In this document: one piece after another, positions 51,310 to 62,356 of the stretch
Layout of the letters: each line of letters starts with the position of its first letter
How positions within the stretch are numbered: the stretch's first letter is position 1
Made by a program: the position numbers and the translations under genes
Assembly: GCF_900103635.1 (NCBI RefSeq)
Contig: NZ_FMXK01000008.1
Location: 62,001-126,000, forward strand
DNA length: 64,000 bases
Source: Butyrivibrio sp. INlla18
GTDB lineage: Bacteria; Bacillota; Clostridia; Lachnospirales; Lachnospiraceae
Direction of reading: 5' to 3'
The notes under the pieces: generated by a model
Told to the model about the DNA's origin: nothing
What the model saw: only the letters and a program-made list of their open reading frames with translations
The model's database searches: none

Positions 51310-52080
51310 ATGAGTAGTGATTTTTCAGTCGTTGGGCCGAAGATATATTACACGATCCACACTGGTATCCCGATTTTGGGCGATTTTAACATTACAGAGA
51401 CCCTCGTTGTGAGCTGGATCGTAATGATTATTATCACTGGATTGTGTATCTTCCTCACAAGAGATCTTAGACTGGAGAATATTTCCAAGAGACAGGCATT
51501 CGCAGAGATGCTTGTGGAGATGGGCAATAATTTTGTCCGTAACAATACTGGAGGCAATAAGTTTGATAAATTGATACCGTTTGTATCCGCTCTGTTTGTA
51601 ACGAGTGTAGTTTCAAACCTTATCAGCCTTACAGGACTGAGAAGTCCAACAGCAGACTTATCAACAGAAGCCGCTTGGGCTGTAGTTGTTTTCATCATGA
51701 TCACAGCTACCAAGATCAAGACCAACGGCGTGGGCGGATATCTGAAAGGTTTCACGACACCTATTGCAGTCATGACACCATTCAATATTCTGTCAGAGCT
51801 TGCTACACCAGTTAGTATGGCATGCCGTCATTTTGGAAATATCCTTTCAGGAGTAGTTATTGACGGACTTATCTATTGGGCTCTGGGACTTGCGTCAGCA
51901 GCTCTTTTGGGACTCATCCCTGGAGCAGTTGGAAGATTCCTTTCCAACATACCGATCTTAGGAGTCGGTCTTCCAGCCATTACAGGTGTTTACTTTGACT
52001 GGTTCTCAGGATGCATGCAGGCATTCATCTTCTGTATGCTGACCGTCATGTACATCGCCAATGCGGCAGAGGAAGGTTAA
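51310..52080 (+). CDS. atpB: F0F1 ATP synthase subunit a
   Basis: 256 residues, integral membrane, forming the ion path beside the c ring. The conserved arginine helix is visible as PVSMACRHFGNILSGVVI, and the last span has YFDWFSGCMQAFIFCMLTVM (split by the family's Q). The gene starts 10 bases after atpI behind AAAGGAGG (further upstream) and is followed by atpE. Confidence 0.93.
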   Translation: MSSDFSVVGPKIYYTIHTGIPILGDFNITETLVVSWIVMIIITGLCIFLTRDLRLENISKRQAFAEMLVEMGNNFVRNNTGGNKFDKLIPFVSALFVTSVVSNLISLTGLRSPTADLSTEAAWAVVVFIMITATKIKTNGVGGYLKGFTTPIAVMTPFNILSELATPVSMACRHFGNILSGVVIDGLIYWALGLASAALLGLIPGAVGRFLSNIPILGVGLPAITGVYFDWFSGCMQAFIFCMLTVMYIANAAEEG

Positions 52081-52097
52081 AAAACTAAATAAAGTGA

Positions 52098-52412
<315 letters not shown>

Positions 52413-52431
52413 TCAAAAAAGGAGAACTAAT

Positions 52432-52968
52432 ATGCAATTACAGGCTCTAATGATGCTCACTGCGGATACAGCCAAGACGCAGGAGCTGGTTACATTGGTA
52501 CCCTGGACCTTTATTGCACAGATAATAAACTTATTTATCCAGATGTTTCTGATAAAGAAGTTCCTTTTCAAGCCTATCAACGATATTCTTGAGAAGAGAA
52601 AAAATCTTGCTGACAAGGCAATCAGGGAAGCCAGAGAGGCCCAGGAAGAAGCCGATTCTCTTAAGTCTCAGTACGAAGAAAGCCTGACTAATGCACATGC
52701 CGAAGCTGCAAAGATTGTATCTGAAGCTCAGAAAGAGGCTCAGAACAAGGCTGATACTCTTGTAAAAGAGGCAGAGCAGCAGGCAGCAGGAATCAAGGCA
52801 AGAGCTGCTGAAGACATTGAGCAGGAAAAGAAGAAGGCTATCAATGAGGCCAAAGATGAGATTGGCGGACTTGCAATGGATATTGCAGGCAAGGTTGTTG
52901 AGAAAGAGATCAACGAAGCTGATCACAAGAAGCTTATTGAGGACTTTATTAGCAAAGTCGGAGCTTAA
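52432..52968 (+). CDS. atpF: F0F1 ATP synthase subunit b
   Basis: 178 residues. One N-terminal span (about 22-42, LVPWTFIAQIINLFIQMFLI) is followed by a long charged coiled coil (EKRKNLADKAIREAREAQEE onward) that forms the peripheral stalk. It starts 19 bases after atpE with AAGGAGAAC before it. A 159-base non-coding gap with repeats follows. Confidence 0.94.
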   Translation: MQLQALMMLTADTAKTQELVTLVPWTFIAQIINLFIQMFLIKKFLFKPINDILEKRKNLADKAIREAREAQEEADSLKSQYEESLTNAHAEAAKIVSEAQKEAQNKADTLVKEAEQQAAGIKARAAEDIEQEKKKAINEAKDEIGGLAMDIAGKVVEKEINEADHKKLIEDFISKVGA

Positions 52969-52972
52969 AAAT

Positions 52973-53040
52973 CAATCAGCCCGAAGCATTCACTGCTGAA
53001 GGAAAAATAACAATCAGTCCGAAGCATTTACTGCTGAGGA
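52973..53040 (+). repeat. Two tandem ~30-base repeats between atpF and atpH
   Basis: CAATCAGCCCGAAGCATTCA(ctgctgaagga) at 52973-53003 recurs at 53011-53040 with three differences; the period is 38. Each copy can form a weak CAGC/GCTG stem. They lie inside the operon, in a gap that has no ORF with a ribosome site. Confidence 0.7.
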
Positions 53041-53064
53041 CGTAAGAAAATGAAACTAGGGTGA

Positions 53065-53099
53065 GCATGCCCTATGCCGAAGGCATTTTAATGGCATGC
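53065..53099 (+). promoter_or_regulatory. Nested hairpin before atpH
   Basis: GCATGCC (53065-53071) pairs with GGCATGC (53093-53099) and encloses ATGCC-GAA-GGCAT. There is no T-run. It may be a processing or stability element that separates membrane-sector from catalytic-sector messages. Confidence 0.6.
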
Positions 53100-53127
53100 G
53101 AATCAGAATTTCGACGAAGGAGAAATT

Positions 53128-53667
53128 ATGAGTAAAGCTGGAGATCTTTATGGGCAGAGCCTATATGATCTGGCAGCGGAATCTAACCTATCGGATGAGA
53201 TACTGGGCGAAATGGAGTTGATCAAAGGAATCTTTAAAGAGAATCCTGATTATGTGACACTTCTTTCGGAACCTTCGGTCCCAAAGAACGAAAGACTGAA
53301 ACTTGTCGACGAGGCATTCGGAGACGGTTGTCAGCAGTACCTTTTGAACTTCATCAAGATCTTGATCGAGAAGGGATTACTTAGAGAATTCTCTGCTTGT
53401 CAAAAGAGATTCAGGAAATGCTACAACGAGGAACACGGTATCGCAGATGCCCTTGTTACCACGGCTGTGGCGCTGGATGAGGCACAACTCAAACAGTTAA
53501 CTGATAAACTTGAGAAGTTAAGCGGCAAAAAAGTGTTGCTGAAGCAGAAGGTAGATAGTGGCGTCCTTGGTGGCGTAAGAGTAGATCTTGAGGGACAGCT
53601 CTTTGACGGAACAGTCAAGGGCAGGTTATCCGAGCTTCGCAGAAAAGTTGATGAGACAGTCATCTAA
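53128..53667 (+). CDS. atpH: F0F1 ATP synthase subunit delta
   Basis: 179 residues, soluble stalk protein linking subunit b to the alpha/beta head. The start AGDLYGQSLYDLAAESN and the end KVDSGVLGGVRVDLEGQLFD are typical of OSCP/delta. GAAGGAG precedes the ATG. It restarts the operon after the repeat-bearing gap and is followed by atpA after 22 bases. Confidence 0.93.
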   Translation: MSKAGDLYGQSLYDLAAESNLSDEILGEMELIKGIFKENPDYVTLLSEPSVPKNERLKLVDEAFGDGCQQYLLNFIKILIEKGLLREFSACQKRFRKCYNEEHGIADALVTTAVALDEAQLKQLTDKLEKLSGKKVLLKQKVDSGVLGGVRVDLEGQLFDGTVKGRLSELRRKVDETVI

Positions 53668-53689
53668 ATAATATACATCGGAGGATGAT

Positions 53690-55210
53690 ATGGAACTAAA
53701 ACCAGAAAAAATATCCGAGGTCATTCGAAGCCAGATAAAGAATTATCAGAACGCAATTATCCAGAATGAAACCGGTACAGTTCTTACCGTTGGTGATGGT
53801 ATCGCCAGAGTAAGCGGACTTTTGAACTGTATGGCAGGTGAGCTTCTGGAGTTCGAGAATGGTACATTCGGAATGGCTCAGAACCTCGAGGAAACAGTAG
53901 TATCCGCGGTTTTGTTCGGCGAGGATGTTGGTATCAGCGAAGGACAGACCGTTAAACGTACAGGTCGAGTTGTTTCTGTTCCTGTAGGCGAGAAGATGAT
54001 CGGACGTGTTGTAAACGCTATCGGTCAGCCAATCGATGGAGCAGGTCCAATCGAAACCACAGAATATAGACCAGTTGAGTCACCAGCTCCTGGTATCATT
54101 GCCAGACAGCCTGTTAAGGAGCCTCTCCAGACAGGTATCAAGGCTATCGATTCCATGATCCCTATCGGTAGAGGTCAGCGTGAGCTTATTATCGGTGATA
54201 GACAGACTGGTAAGACTACAATTGCTATCGATACAATCCTTAACCAGAAGGGTAAGGATGTTATCTGTATCTACGTTGCTATTGGACAGAAGCGTTCAAC
54301 AGTAACAGCACTTGTAGAAGATCTGAAGAAGGGCGGAGCAATGGACTACACTATCGTAGTTGCTGCTACAGCTTCTGAGCCTAGCCCACTTCAGTATATT
54401 TCACCATATACAGGTTGTACTATGGGTGAGTACTTCATGAATAAGGGAAAACACGTGCTTTGCATCTATGATGACCTTTCTAAGCATGCTGTAGCTTATC
54501 GTGCACTCTCACTTTTGATCAGAAGACCACCAGGACGTGAAGCTTATCCTGGAGACGTTTTCTATCTTCACTCAAGACTTCTTGAGAGAGCTGCTAAGCT
54601 TTCTGATGAAAACGGTGGCGGATCACTTACAGCCCTTCCAATTATCGAAACTCAGGCCGGAGACGTTTCAGCGTATATTCCTACAAACGTTATCTCCATT
54701 ACTGATGGACAGATATTCCTTGAGACAGAGCTCTTCCACTCAGGTATCATGCCAGCGGTTAACCCTGGTATCTCAGTATCTCGAGTAGGTGGTAACGCTC
54801 AGATCAAGGCTATGAAGAAGGTTGCCGGAACACTTAAGCTTGTTTATTCACAGTATCGTGAACTGCAGAGTTTCGCTCAGTTCGGTTCAGATCTTGATGA
54901 AGATACAAAGGCTCGTCTTGCACAAGGTGAGCGTATCGTAGAAGTTCTGAAGCAGGACAAGAATCAGCCTGTTCCAGTTGAGAAGCAGGTTGCGATTCTC
55001 TATGCGGTTGTCAACAACATCCTTATCAAGGTCAATACCGAAGATGTTGCTGAATACGAAGCAGGCCTTTACGACTTCCTTGACAGCGATCCTACTGGTA
55101 TCGCAGTTATGAAGGAAATCCGTGAGACTGGTAAGCTCGAGAGCGACACTGAGAATAAGTTAAAAGAAGTACTGAACGCTTATACTGAAAACTTTATCAA
55201 GAAAAAATAA
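53690..55210 (+). CDS. atpA: F0F1 ATP synthase subunit alpha
   Basis: 506 residues. Walker A is [29 protein letters not shown]-like text appears as [20 protein letters not shown], and [20 protein letters not shown] is the alpha signature. Non-catalytic nucleotide-binding partner of beta. CGGAGGATGAT precedes the start. Confidence 0.98.
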   Translation: MELKPEKISEVIRSQIKNYQNAIIQNETGTVLTVGDGIARVSGLLNCMAGELLEFENGTFGMAQNLEETVVSAVLFGEDVGISEGQTVKRTGRVVSVPVGEKMIGRVVNAIGQPIDGAGPIETTEYRPVESPAPGIIARQPVKEPLQTGIKAIDSMIPIGRGQRELIIGDRQTGKTTIAIDTILNQKGKDVICIYVAIGQKRSTVTALVEDLKKGGAMDYTIVVAATASEPSPLQYISPYTGCTMGEYFMNKGKHVLCIYDDLSKHAVAYRALSLLIRRPPGREAYPGDVFYLHSRLLERAAKLSDENGGGSLTALPIIETQAGDVSAYIPTNVISITDGQIFLETELFHSGIMPAVNPGISVSRVGGNAQIKAMKKVAGTLKLVYSQYRELQSFAQFGSDLDEDTKARLAQGERIVEVLKQDKNQPVPVEKQVAILYAVVNNILIKVNTEDVAEYEAGLYDFLDSDPTGIAVMKEIRETGKLESDTENKLKEVLNAYTENFIKKK

Positions 55211-55227
55211 TCAGGAGGAAAACTTAA

Positions 55228-56091
55228 ATGGCTGGATCAATGAAAGCTGTTAAACTCCGAATAAAGAGCGTTCAGAGCACGATGCAGATCACGAAGGCGA
55301 TGCAGCTGGTTGCAGCTTCAAAGCTTCGTAAGGCAAAGGAAAAGGCTGATAACTCAAAGCCTTACCTTGAGACCGTGCTTGCAACACTTACAGATATAGC
55401 CAATGGAAACAATGATTTCCGTTCTATCTTTACCAAGAGTAATGAAGATAATGATAGATGGCTATATGTTGTAATCGCCGGAGACAGAGGTCTTGCAGGC
55501 GGATACAACTCAAATCTGTTCAAGTTTGTTGAGAAAGAGATCAAGGATAAGAGCAATGTTACAGTTCTTCCTATCGGTAAAAAATCTGTTGAGTTCTTTA
55601 AACACAGAAATGTGCCTATCCTCACAGAAGAGTATGCCGAGGTTGCCAAGATCACAATCTCAGATTGCTTCCAGATAGCAAAGCTGCTCTGTGGATCATA
55701 TGGCGGAGATGGTTTTGGACATGTATTCCTGTGCTACACAAATTTCGTGTCCATGCTCTCTCAGGTACCTACCGCTACATCACTTCTCCCATTATCTGAT
55801 CTCAAGACAGATAACAAAGAGAGCGATGGCAAGGCAAAAGACCTGATTCTGTATGAGCCAAACAGTGAAACAGTGTTCGATACAATTGTTCCTGAATATT
55901 TAGCTGGAATCTTGTACACAAGTATCAATATCTCATATGCTTCTGAGCTTGCTGCTCGTAGAACAGCCATGGAGGCTGCGACAGACAACGCAGAAGAAAT
56001 GATCGAGAACTTGAGCTTGTACTACAATAGAGCTCGTCAGGCAAGCATCACACAAGAAATCACGGAAATCGTGGCTGGTGCTGAAAGCTAA
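55228..56091 (+). CDS. atpG: F0F1 ATP synthase subunit gamma
   Basis: 287 residues. N-terminal and C-terminal helices form the rotor shaft (MKAVKLRIKSVQSTMQITKA, and RRTAMEAATDNAEEMIENLS near the end), and ITKAMQLVAASKLRKA is the family sign. The middle forms the Rossmann-like foot (IAGDRGLAGGYNSN). It starts 17 bases after atpA. Confidence 0.96.
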   Translation: MAGSMKAVKLRIKSVQSTMQITKAMQLVAASKLRKAKEKADNSKPYLETVLATLTDIANGNNDFRSIFTKSNEDNDRWLYVVIAGDRGLAGGYNSNLFKFVEKEIKDKSNVTVLPIGKKSVEFFKHRNVPILTEEYAEVAKITISDCFQIAKLLCGSYGGDGFGHVFLCYTNFVSMLSQVPTATSLLPLSDLKTDNKESDGKAKDLILYEPNSETVFDTIVPEYLAGILYTSINISYASELAARRTAMEAATDNAEEMIENLSLYYNRARQASITQEITEIVAGAES

Positions 56092-56142
56092 AGTAATCAC
56101 TTGGCGAGGTTTTTACGAGCCTAGTGTACTACTTTGTTCTGG

Positions 56143-56196
56143 CTCGTGCATAGCACGAGAGCAGAACTTCCATATAAGAGCAGAACTTCCATATAA
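56143..56196 (+). repeat. Hairpin and two exact 19-base tandem repeats between atpG and atpD
   Basis: CTCGTGC-ATA-GCACGAG (56143-56159) is a perfect stem. It runs directly into GAGCAGAACTTCCATATAA, present twice in tandem without change (56159-56177 and 56178-56196). The 142-base gap is non-coding and lies inside the operon. Confidence 0.75.
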
Positions 56197-56203
56197 AATA
56201 TGA

Positions 56204-57628
<1,425 letters not shown>

Positions 57629-57633
57629 CTATT

Positions 57634-58062
57634 ATGTCCAGTTATCATTTACAGGTTGTGTCCCTAGATGGTCTCGAATTCGAGGGTGATGTTCAAAAGA
57701 TCATGCTTCGTACAATAGATGGTGATGTTGAGATTTTGGCTCGTCACACCAACTACTGTACAGCTATTGGCATGGGCACCGCCAAAGTGACCATGGACGA
57801 CGGCCAGGAGAGAAAAGCAGCCTGTATCGGTGGAATGCTTTCTGTAATGAACGGAGAGGTCAGAGTCCTTCCTACTACTTGGGAGTGGAGTGAAGACATC
57901 GATCTTGATCGTGCCATTGCTGCTAAGCTCAAAGCTGAAGAAACTTTGAATGACAAAGCAATCGACAAGGAAGCAAGAATTCGTGCCGAGGCCAAGCTCT
58001 ACAGAGCTCTTGTACGAATCGGTTCCTCCGGTAAGGATAAAAGCAAATTATTCGATAATTAA
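57634..58062 (+). CDS. atpC: F0F1 ATP synthase subunit epsilon
   Basis: 142 residues. The N-terminal beta barrel (LQVVSLDGLEFEGDVQKIML) is followed by the two-helix C-terminal inhibitory arm (DRAIAAKLKAEETLNDKAID). It lies five bases after atpD and ends the operon before a strong terminator. Confidence 0.94.
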   Translation: MSSYHLQVVSLDGLEFEGDVQKIMLRTIDGDVEILARHTNYCTAIGMGTAKVTMDDGQERKAACIGGMLSVMNGEVRVLPTTWEWSEDIDLDRAIAAKLKAEETLNDKAIDKEARIRAEAKLYRALVRIGSSGKDKSKLFDN

Positions 58063-58067
58063 AAATG

Positions 58068-58102
58068 ACCCGCCTAGGATTTAGAGTCCCAGGCGGGTTT
58101 TT
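58068..58102 (+). terminator. Terminator of the ATP synthase operon
   Basis: ACCCGCCTAGG and CCCAGGCGGGT pair, followed by T5. Confidence 0.93.
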
Positions 58103-58227
58103 GATTGCAAAAATACAACTTAGCAACCTTTAGAATAGATGTAGCAATAATTGAATAGACCATTTTCCTCAAAAATTTTACTCTACGATAAGAGACTGTA
58201 TTTTTTAACACAATGGGGTGAAAGATT

Positions 58228-61005
58228 ATGTTAAGAACAACAAAAGTAGAAAATGGTTTAGTTAAAGGTCTTGCAGGCGAAGATCCTCGAATTACCGTAT
58301 ACAGAGGAATTCCTTTTGCAAAGCCACCAGTTGGGGAAAATAGATTCAGGGCTCCACAGCCATGCGACAACTGGGAAGGAACATTAGAAGCATACGATTT
58401 TGGACCGATCTCTTATCAGGACACACCTGGTATTGGCGGTGGCCTCTACGACAGAGAGTGGCACGTTGATCCAGAGATTCCAATGAGCGAGGACTGCCTC
58501 TATCTCAACATTTGGACTCCTGCTAAAAGAACTGACGAAAAGCTCCCAGTACTTGTATGGTACTTTGGCGGCGGCTTCCAGTGGGGCTACACAGCAGAGA
58601 TGGAATTTAACGGAGAGGCACTTGCTAAAAGAGGCATCGTAGTAGTAAGCGTTGCCTACAGACTTGGCTGCTTCGGATTCCTTGCACACAAGGATATAAC
58701 AGCAGAATCACCAGAAGCTCCAGGTAACTTTGGTCTTCTGGACCAGAGATTTGGACTTCACTGGGTTCATAGAAACATCGCTGCATTTGGCGGAGATCCA
58801 GATAGGATCACCATTTCAGGTCAGTCAGCAGGTGGCTCTAGCACAATGCACCAGCTCACCAATCCTGAGAACTACGATATCGTAAAGGGCGCTGCAATCC
58901 TTAGCGGAATCATCAGAATGCCTAAGGCAGATGACGATATCTTTAGACCACTTAATCTCTCCCAGGCAGAGGATCTCGGTGCTCAGTTCTTTGAAAGTCT
59001 CGGGGTAAAAGACCTTTCAGAAGCCAGAAAGCTCACATCAAAAGAACTGCTCGAAGGCTATGATAAATTTGTTCAGGATCATCCAAGAATGTTCCCTATC
59101 ATCGATGGTAAGTTCTGCGACAGCGATCCTGTAGAGCGTTTTGTAAATAGAAAATGTGCTGATGTTCCTGTAATGTCAGGAAATACATCAGATGAATTTA
59201 AGATAGATGGAATCAGCATGGTAGAGTCCTCTGTAAAGAGTGCTTTTGGCGATGCTCATAAAAATGCACCTGACCAGAAATTCTACTATTACAGATTTGA
59301 TCCAGATATTCCTGGAGATGGACATCCTGGAGATAGCTATCCTGGAACCTTCCATTCATGCGATCTTTGGTTCTTCTTTGGAAATCTTGCAAAGTGCCAC
59401 AGACCATATGCAGGCCATCACTATGACCTTCAGAGACAGATGTGCGACTACTACGCAAACTTCATAAAAACTGGAAATCCTAATGGCGAAGGTTATGACA
59501 AGCTTCCACTTCCAGAGTGGACACCTTATACACCAGAAAATCCAGCAGAAATGGAGTTCCTTGGAAAAGGCGCTGTACCTAGATTTGAAGGTGGCATCAG
59601 ACAGAATAGCCAGAAGCAGGCAGTTAACCCATATCTTCCTTCATGGGAGTACATCCCAGATGGTGAGCCATATGTATTTGGCGACAGAGTTTATGTCTAT
59701 GGTTCACATGACCTCTATCAGGGCGAAACATTCTGCCTTGGGGATTATGTTTGCTGGTCAGCTCCAGTTAATGACCTTGGAGAATGGAAATATGAGGGAG
59801 TAAGCTATCCAAAGATTTCAGATCCTCTTAATCCAGATGGACATATGTGCCTCTATGCACCAGATGTTACTGTTGGTCCAGATGGAAAATATTACCTTTA
59901 CTACGTTCTTGATAAGGTATGCGTTGTGTCAGTTGCAGTTTCAGATACACCGGCAGGTCCTTACAAGTTCTACGGATATGTTCATTACGAAGATGGAACC
60001 AAGCTTGGAGAAAAAGAAGGCGACGAGCCACAGTTTGATCCTGGTGTAATTACAGAAAACGGAGTCACATATCTTTTCACAGGATTCTGCGGACAGGGCG
60101 ACAAGTCAAGACATGGCGCAATGCTCACTGTTCTTGGCGAAGACATGCTCACAGTTAAGAAAGCGCCTAAGTTCATCGCTCCTGGCAATCAGTACAGCCA
60201 AGGAACACCATACGAGGGACATGCATTCTTTGAGGCTCCATCAATCAGAAAGCACGGTGATACATATTACTTTGTATATTCATCAGAAGTTATGCATGAG
60301 CTCTGCTACGCAACATCAAAAGATCCTGAGGGACCTTACGAGTACGGCGGAGTAATCGTAAGTAACTGCGACCTCCACATCGACAGCTACAAGAAGGCTG
60401 AGGAGGCAACAGCTTACGGAGCCAACAACCACGGCAGCATCGTTGAGATTGCCGGCCAGTGGTACATCTTTTACCATAGACACACAAATGGAACATGGTT
60501 CAGCAGACAGGGCTGCGCTGAGAAGATCAACTTCGAGGCAGATGGCTCTATCAAGCAGGTTGAGATCACATCTTGCGGACTTAACAACGGACCACTTTCT
60601 GACAAGGGCGAGTACCCAGCTTATATCGCTTGTAACATCTTCACAAAAGAGCATAAGATATATGTTGAAGCAGGTGCTCCAAGAGTTGTCCAGGAAGGCG
60701 GAGATGGTGACCAGAACCCTGGCTACATCAAGGATATCGTCGATGGAACAACCATCGGATTCAAGTACTTTGACCTCAAGAAGGTTACCGGTCTTAGAAT
60801 TAAGACAAGAGCTTACTACAACGGAACTTTCGAGATCAGAACAGCTCTTGATGGCGAAGTTCTTGGCGAGATCAAGGGCATCGGCTCAAATATCTGGACT
60901 TCATTTGAAGGTAAGCTAAAAGAGCTTAGCGGCACACATGCACTGTACCTGACTTACAAGGGAACAGGAAATGCAAGCTTGTCTTCAATTGAGTTCCTTC
61001 ACTAA
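58228..61005 (+). CDS. Fusion of type B carboxylesterase and GH43 glycosidase
   Basis: 925 residues, no signal peptide, so probably cytoplasmic. Residues about 5-450 are a carboxylesterase: YRGIPFAKPPVGENRF, nucleophile S200 in SGQSAGG, acid near E323 (GNTSDEF), H376 in TFHSCD. Residues about 465-790 are a GH43 five-blade propeller: D478 region (EYIPDGEPYVFGD), D546 in LYAPDV, E669 in AFFEAPSI, and the calcium-site histidine in NNHGSIVE. Residues about 795-925 look like a CBM6-type sandwich (RIKTRAYYNGTFEIRTALDG). It could remove acetyl or feruloyl groups and then arabinose or xylose from imported xylan oligomers. GGGGTGAAAG precedes the start. Confidence 0.85.
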   Translation: MLRTTKVENGLVKGLAGEDPRITVYRGIPFAKPPVGENRFRAPQPCDNWEGTLEAYDFGPISYQDTPGIGGGLYDREWHVDPEIPMSEDCLYLNIWTPAKRTDEKLPVLVWYFGGGFQWGYTAEMEFNGEALAKRGIVVVSVAYRLGCFGFLAHKDITAESPEAPGNFGLLDQRFGLHWVHRNIAAFGGDPDRITISGQSAGGSSTMHQLTNPENYDIVKGAAILSGIIRMPKADDDIFRPLNLSQAEDLGAQFFESLGVKDLSEARKLTSKELLEGYDKFVQDHPRMFPIIDGKFCDSDPVERFVNRKCADVPVMSGNTSDEFKIDGISMVESSVKSAFGDAHKNAPDQKFYYYRFDPDIPGDGHPGDSYPGTFHSCDLWFFFGNLAKCHRPYAGHHYDLQRQMCDYYANFIKTGNPNGEGYDKLPLPEWTPYTPENPAEMEFLGKGAVPRFEGGIRQNSQKQAVNPYLPSWEYIPDGEPYVFGDRVYVYGSHDLYQGETFCLGDYVCWSAPVNDLGEWKYEGVSYPKISDPLNPDGHMCLYAPDVTVGPDGKYYLYYVLDKVCVVSVAVSDTPAGPYKFYGYVHYEDGTKLGEKEGDEPQFDPGVITENGVTYLFTGFCGQGDKSRHGAMLTVLGEDMLTVKKAPKFIAPGNQYSQGTPYEGHAFFEAPSIRKHGDTYYFVYSSEVMHELCYATSKDPEGPYEYGGVIVSNCDLHIDSYKKAEEATAYGANNHGSIVEIAGQWYIFYHRHTNGTWFSRQGCAEKINFEADGSIKQVEITSCGLNNGPLSDKGEYPAYIACNIFTKEHKIYVEAGAPRVVQEGGDGDQNPGYIKDIVDGTTIGFKYFDLKKVTGLRIKTRAYYNGTFEIRTALDGEVLGEIKGIGSNIWTSFEGKLKELSGTHALYLTYKGTGNASLSSIEFLH

Positions 61006-61025
61006 TTTGAGGGGAATAGAAATTT

Positions 61026-62213
61026 ATGTCAAAAAAGAAACTTATTATTTTTCCACTTGTCTTCGCACTCCTTACAGGGTGCGGAGCCAGTGCACCAGTA
61101 GATGATGGAGGTGCAAGCGCTACAGCTGAAGCTAGTGTGGAAGTAGCCCAGGATGTAAGTAGTACTGAGGCATCAGAAGGGAAATATGATATGAGAGATA
61201 TCACACCTAAGGATCTTGTGGCCGAGATGACCACCGGTTGGAACCTTGGTAATACCTTTGATTCATGGGGTGGCTCAGGACTTTCAGATGAGACCTATTG
61301 GGGTAACCCCAAGACCACCAAGGAAATGATCGACGCTGTTCACGACAAAGGCTTTAATTCAATCAGAATTCCTGTGACATGGTATGATCACATGGGCGAA
61401 GCTCCTGAATATACCGTTGATGAAGCTTGGATGGACCGCGTAGAAGAAGTTGTCAACTACGCCCTTGATGATGGAATGTATGTTATCATTAATTCTCACC
61501 ACGAAGAAGAGTGGCGTATTCCAGACAATGCTCACATCGATTCAGTTGACGAACAGGTAAAGGTTCTCTGGGTTCAGATTGCAGAGAGATTTGAGAAATA
61601 TGGAGATCATCTTATCTTCGAAGGGCTCAATGAGCCAAGAGTAAAAGGCGGTCAGGATGAATGGAACGGCGGAACGCAGGAAGTTCGAGATTGTGTAAAC
61701 AGACTCAATCAGACCTTCATCGACGCAGTTCGTTCAACAGGTGGCAACAATGAAAAGAGACTTGTTCTCATTACAACTGTTGCTGATTCACCTGTTAAAC
61801 CGGCAATCAACGGTCTTACAATTCCAGATGATGAGCATATGGCAGTAACGATCCATGCTTACACACCTTATGATTTCACCTTCAAGTCAGACAATTCCTA
61901 TGATAAGTGGGATGGTTCTCATAAGGCTGATATTGACTATATGTTTGCTGATCTAAGAAATAAGTTCATCAGCAAAGGCATTCCAGTCCTTATGACAGAG
62001 TACGGCGCTGTTAACAAAGATGGCAACGAAGATGAAGTATGCAACTGGGTTACCTACTACCTCACCAAGGCAAAAGAACTTTGTATCCCATGCTTTTGGT
62101 GGGACAACGGCCAGTTCAATGCCGGCAATGAATTCTTCGGAATCTTCAACAGAAATACCCTCAGCTGGGAAAGAGAAAAAGTCGCTGACGCGATAGTTGA
62201 AGTATATAAGTAA
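61026..62213 (+). CDS. GH5 endoglucanase lipoprotein
   Basis: 395 residues with a lipoprotein signal ending LLTGC, a Ser/Ala/Glu-rich linker to about 60, and one GH5 catalytic domain. Signs are TTGWNLGNTFDSWG, SIRIPVTWYDHM, the acid/base E203 in FEGLNEPR and the nucleophile E325 in VLMTEYGAV. It would cut beta-1,4-glucan at the cell surface. GAGGGGA precedes the start, 20 bases after the esterase-GH43 gene, so both are likely co-transcribed. Confidence 0.94.
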   Translation: MSKKKLIIFPLVFALLTGCGASAPVDDGGASATAEASVEVAQDVSSTEASEGKYDMRDITPKDLVAEMTTGWNLGNTFDSWGGSGLSDETYWGNPKTTKEMIDAVHDKGFNSIRIPVTWYDHMGEAPEYTVDEAWMDRVEEVVNYALDDGMYVIINSHHEEEWRIPDNAHIDSVDEQVKVLWVQIAERFEKYGDHLIFEGLNEPRVKGGQDEWNGGTQEVRDCVNRLNQTFIDAVRSTGGNNEKRLVLITTVADSPVKPAINGLTIPDDEHMAVTIHAYTPYDFTFKSDNSYDKWDGSHKADIDYMFADLRNKFISKGIPVLMTEYGAVNKDGNEDEVCNWVTYYLTKAKELCIPCFWWDNGQFNAGNEFFGIFNRNTLSWEREKVADAIVEVYK

Positions 62214-62227
62214 ATATGAGCATTATA

Positions 62228-62261
62228 AAACGGTCGCAAATCTAAAATTTGCGACCGTTTT
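62228..62261 (+). terminator. Terminator of the fibre-degradation genes
   Basis: AAAACGGTCGCAAAT, CTAAA loop, ATTTGCGACCGTTTT: a perfect 15-bp stem with T-run built into the arm. Confidence 0.92.
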
Positions 62262-62311
62262 CAATCGTATTTTCAATCGTAAAAATTTGCGACCGAAAAT
62301 ACGATTGAAAA
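62258..62311. repeat. 16-base perfect inverted repeat upstream of the AlbA-like gene
   Basis: TTTTCAATCGTATTTT (62258-62273) and AAAATACGATTGAAAA (62296-62311) frame a second copy of AATTTGCGACCG from the terminator arm (62284-62295). The structure overlaps the terminator by four bases and ends 46 bases before the next gene, so it is placed to act as an operator or a competing hairpin. Confidence 0.75.
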
Positions 62312-62356
62312 ATAATCGATAATCTTCTATTATAGAATTATAAATGGAGGATGATC

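Noticed and set aside
53038-53044. GACGTAA in the atpF-atpH gap as another copy of the 51-bp array box
   Set aside because: It is single, with no partner TTACGTC at the right spacing, so chance is the simpler explanation.
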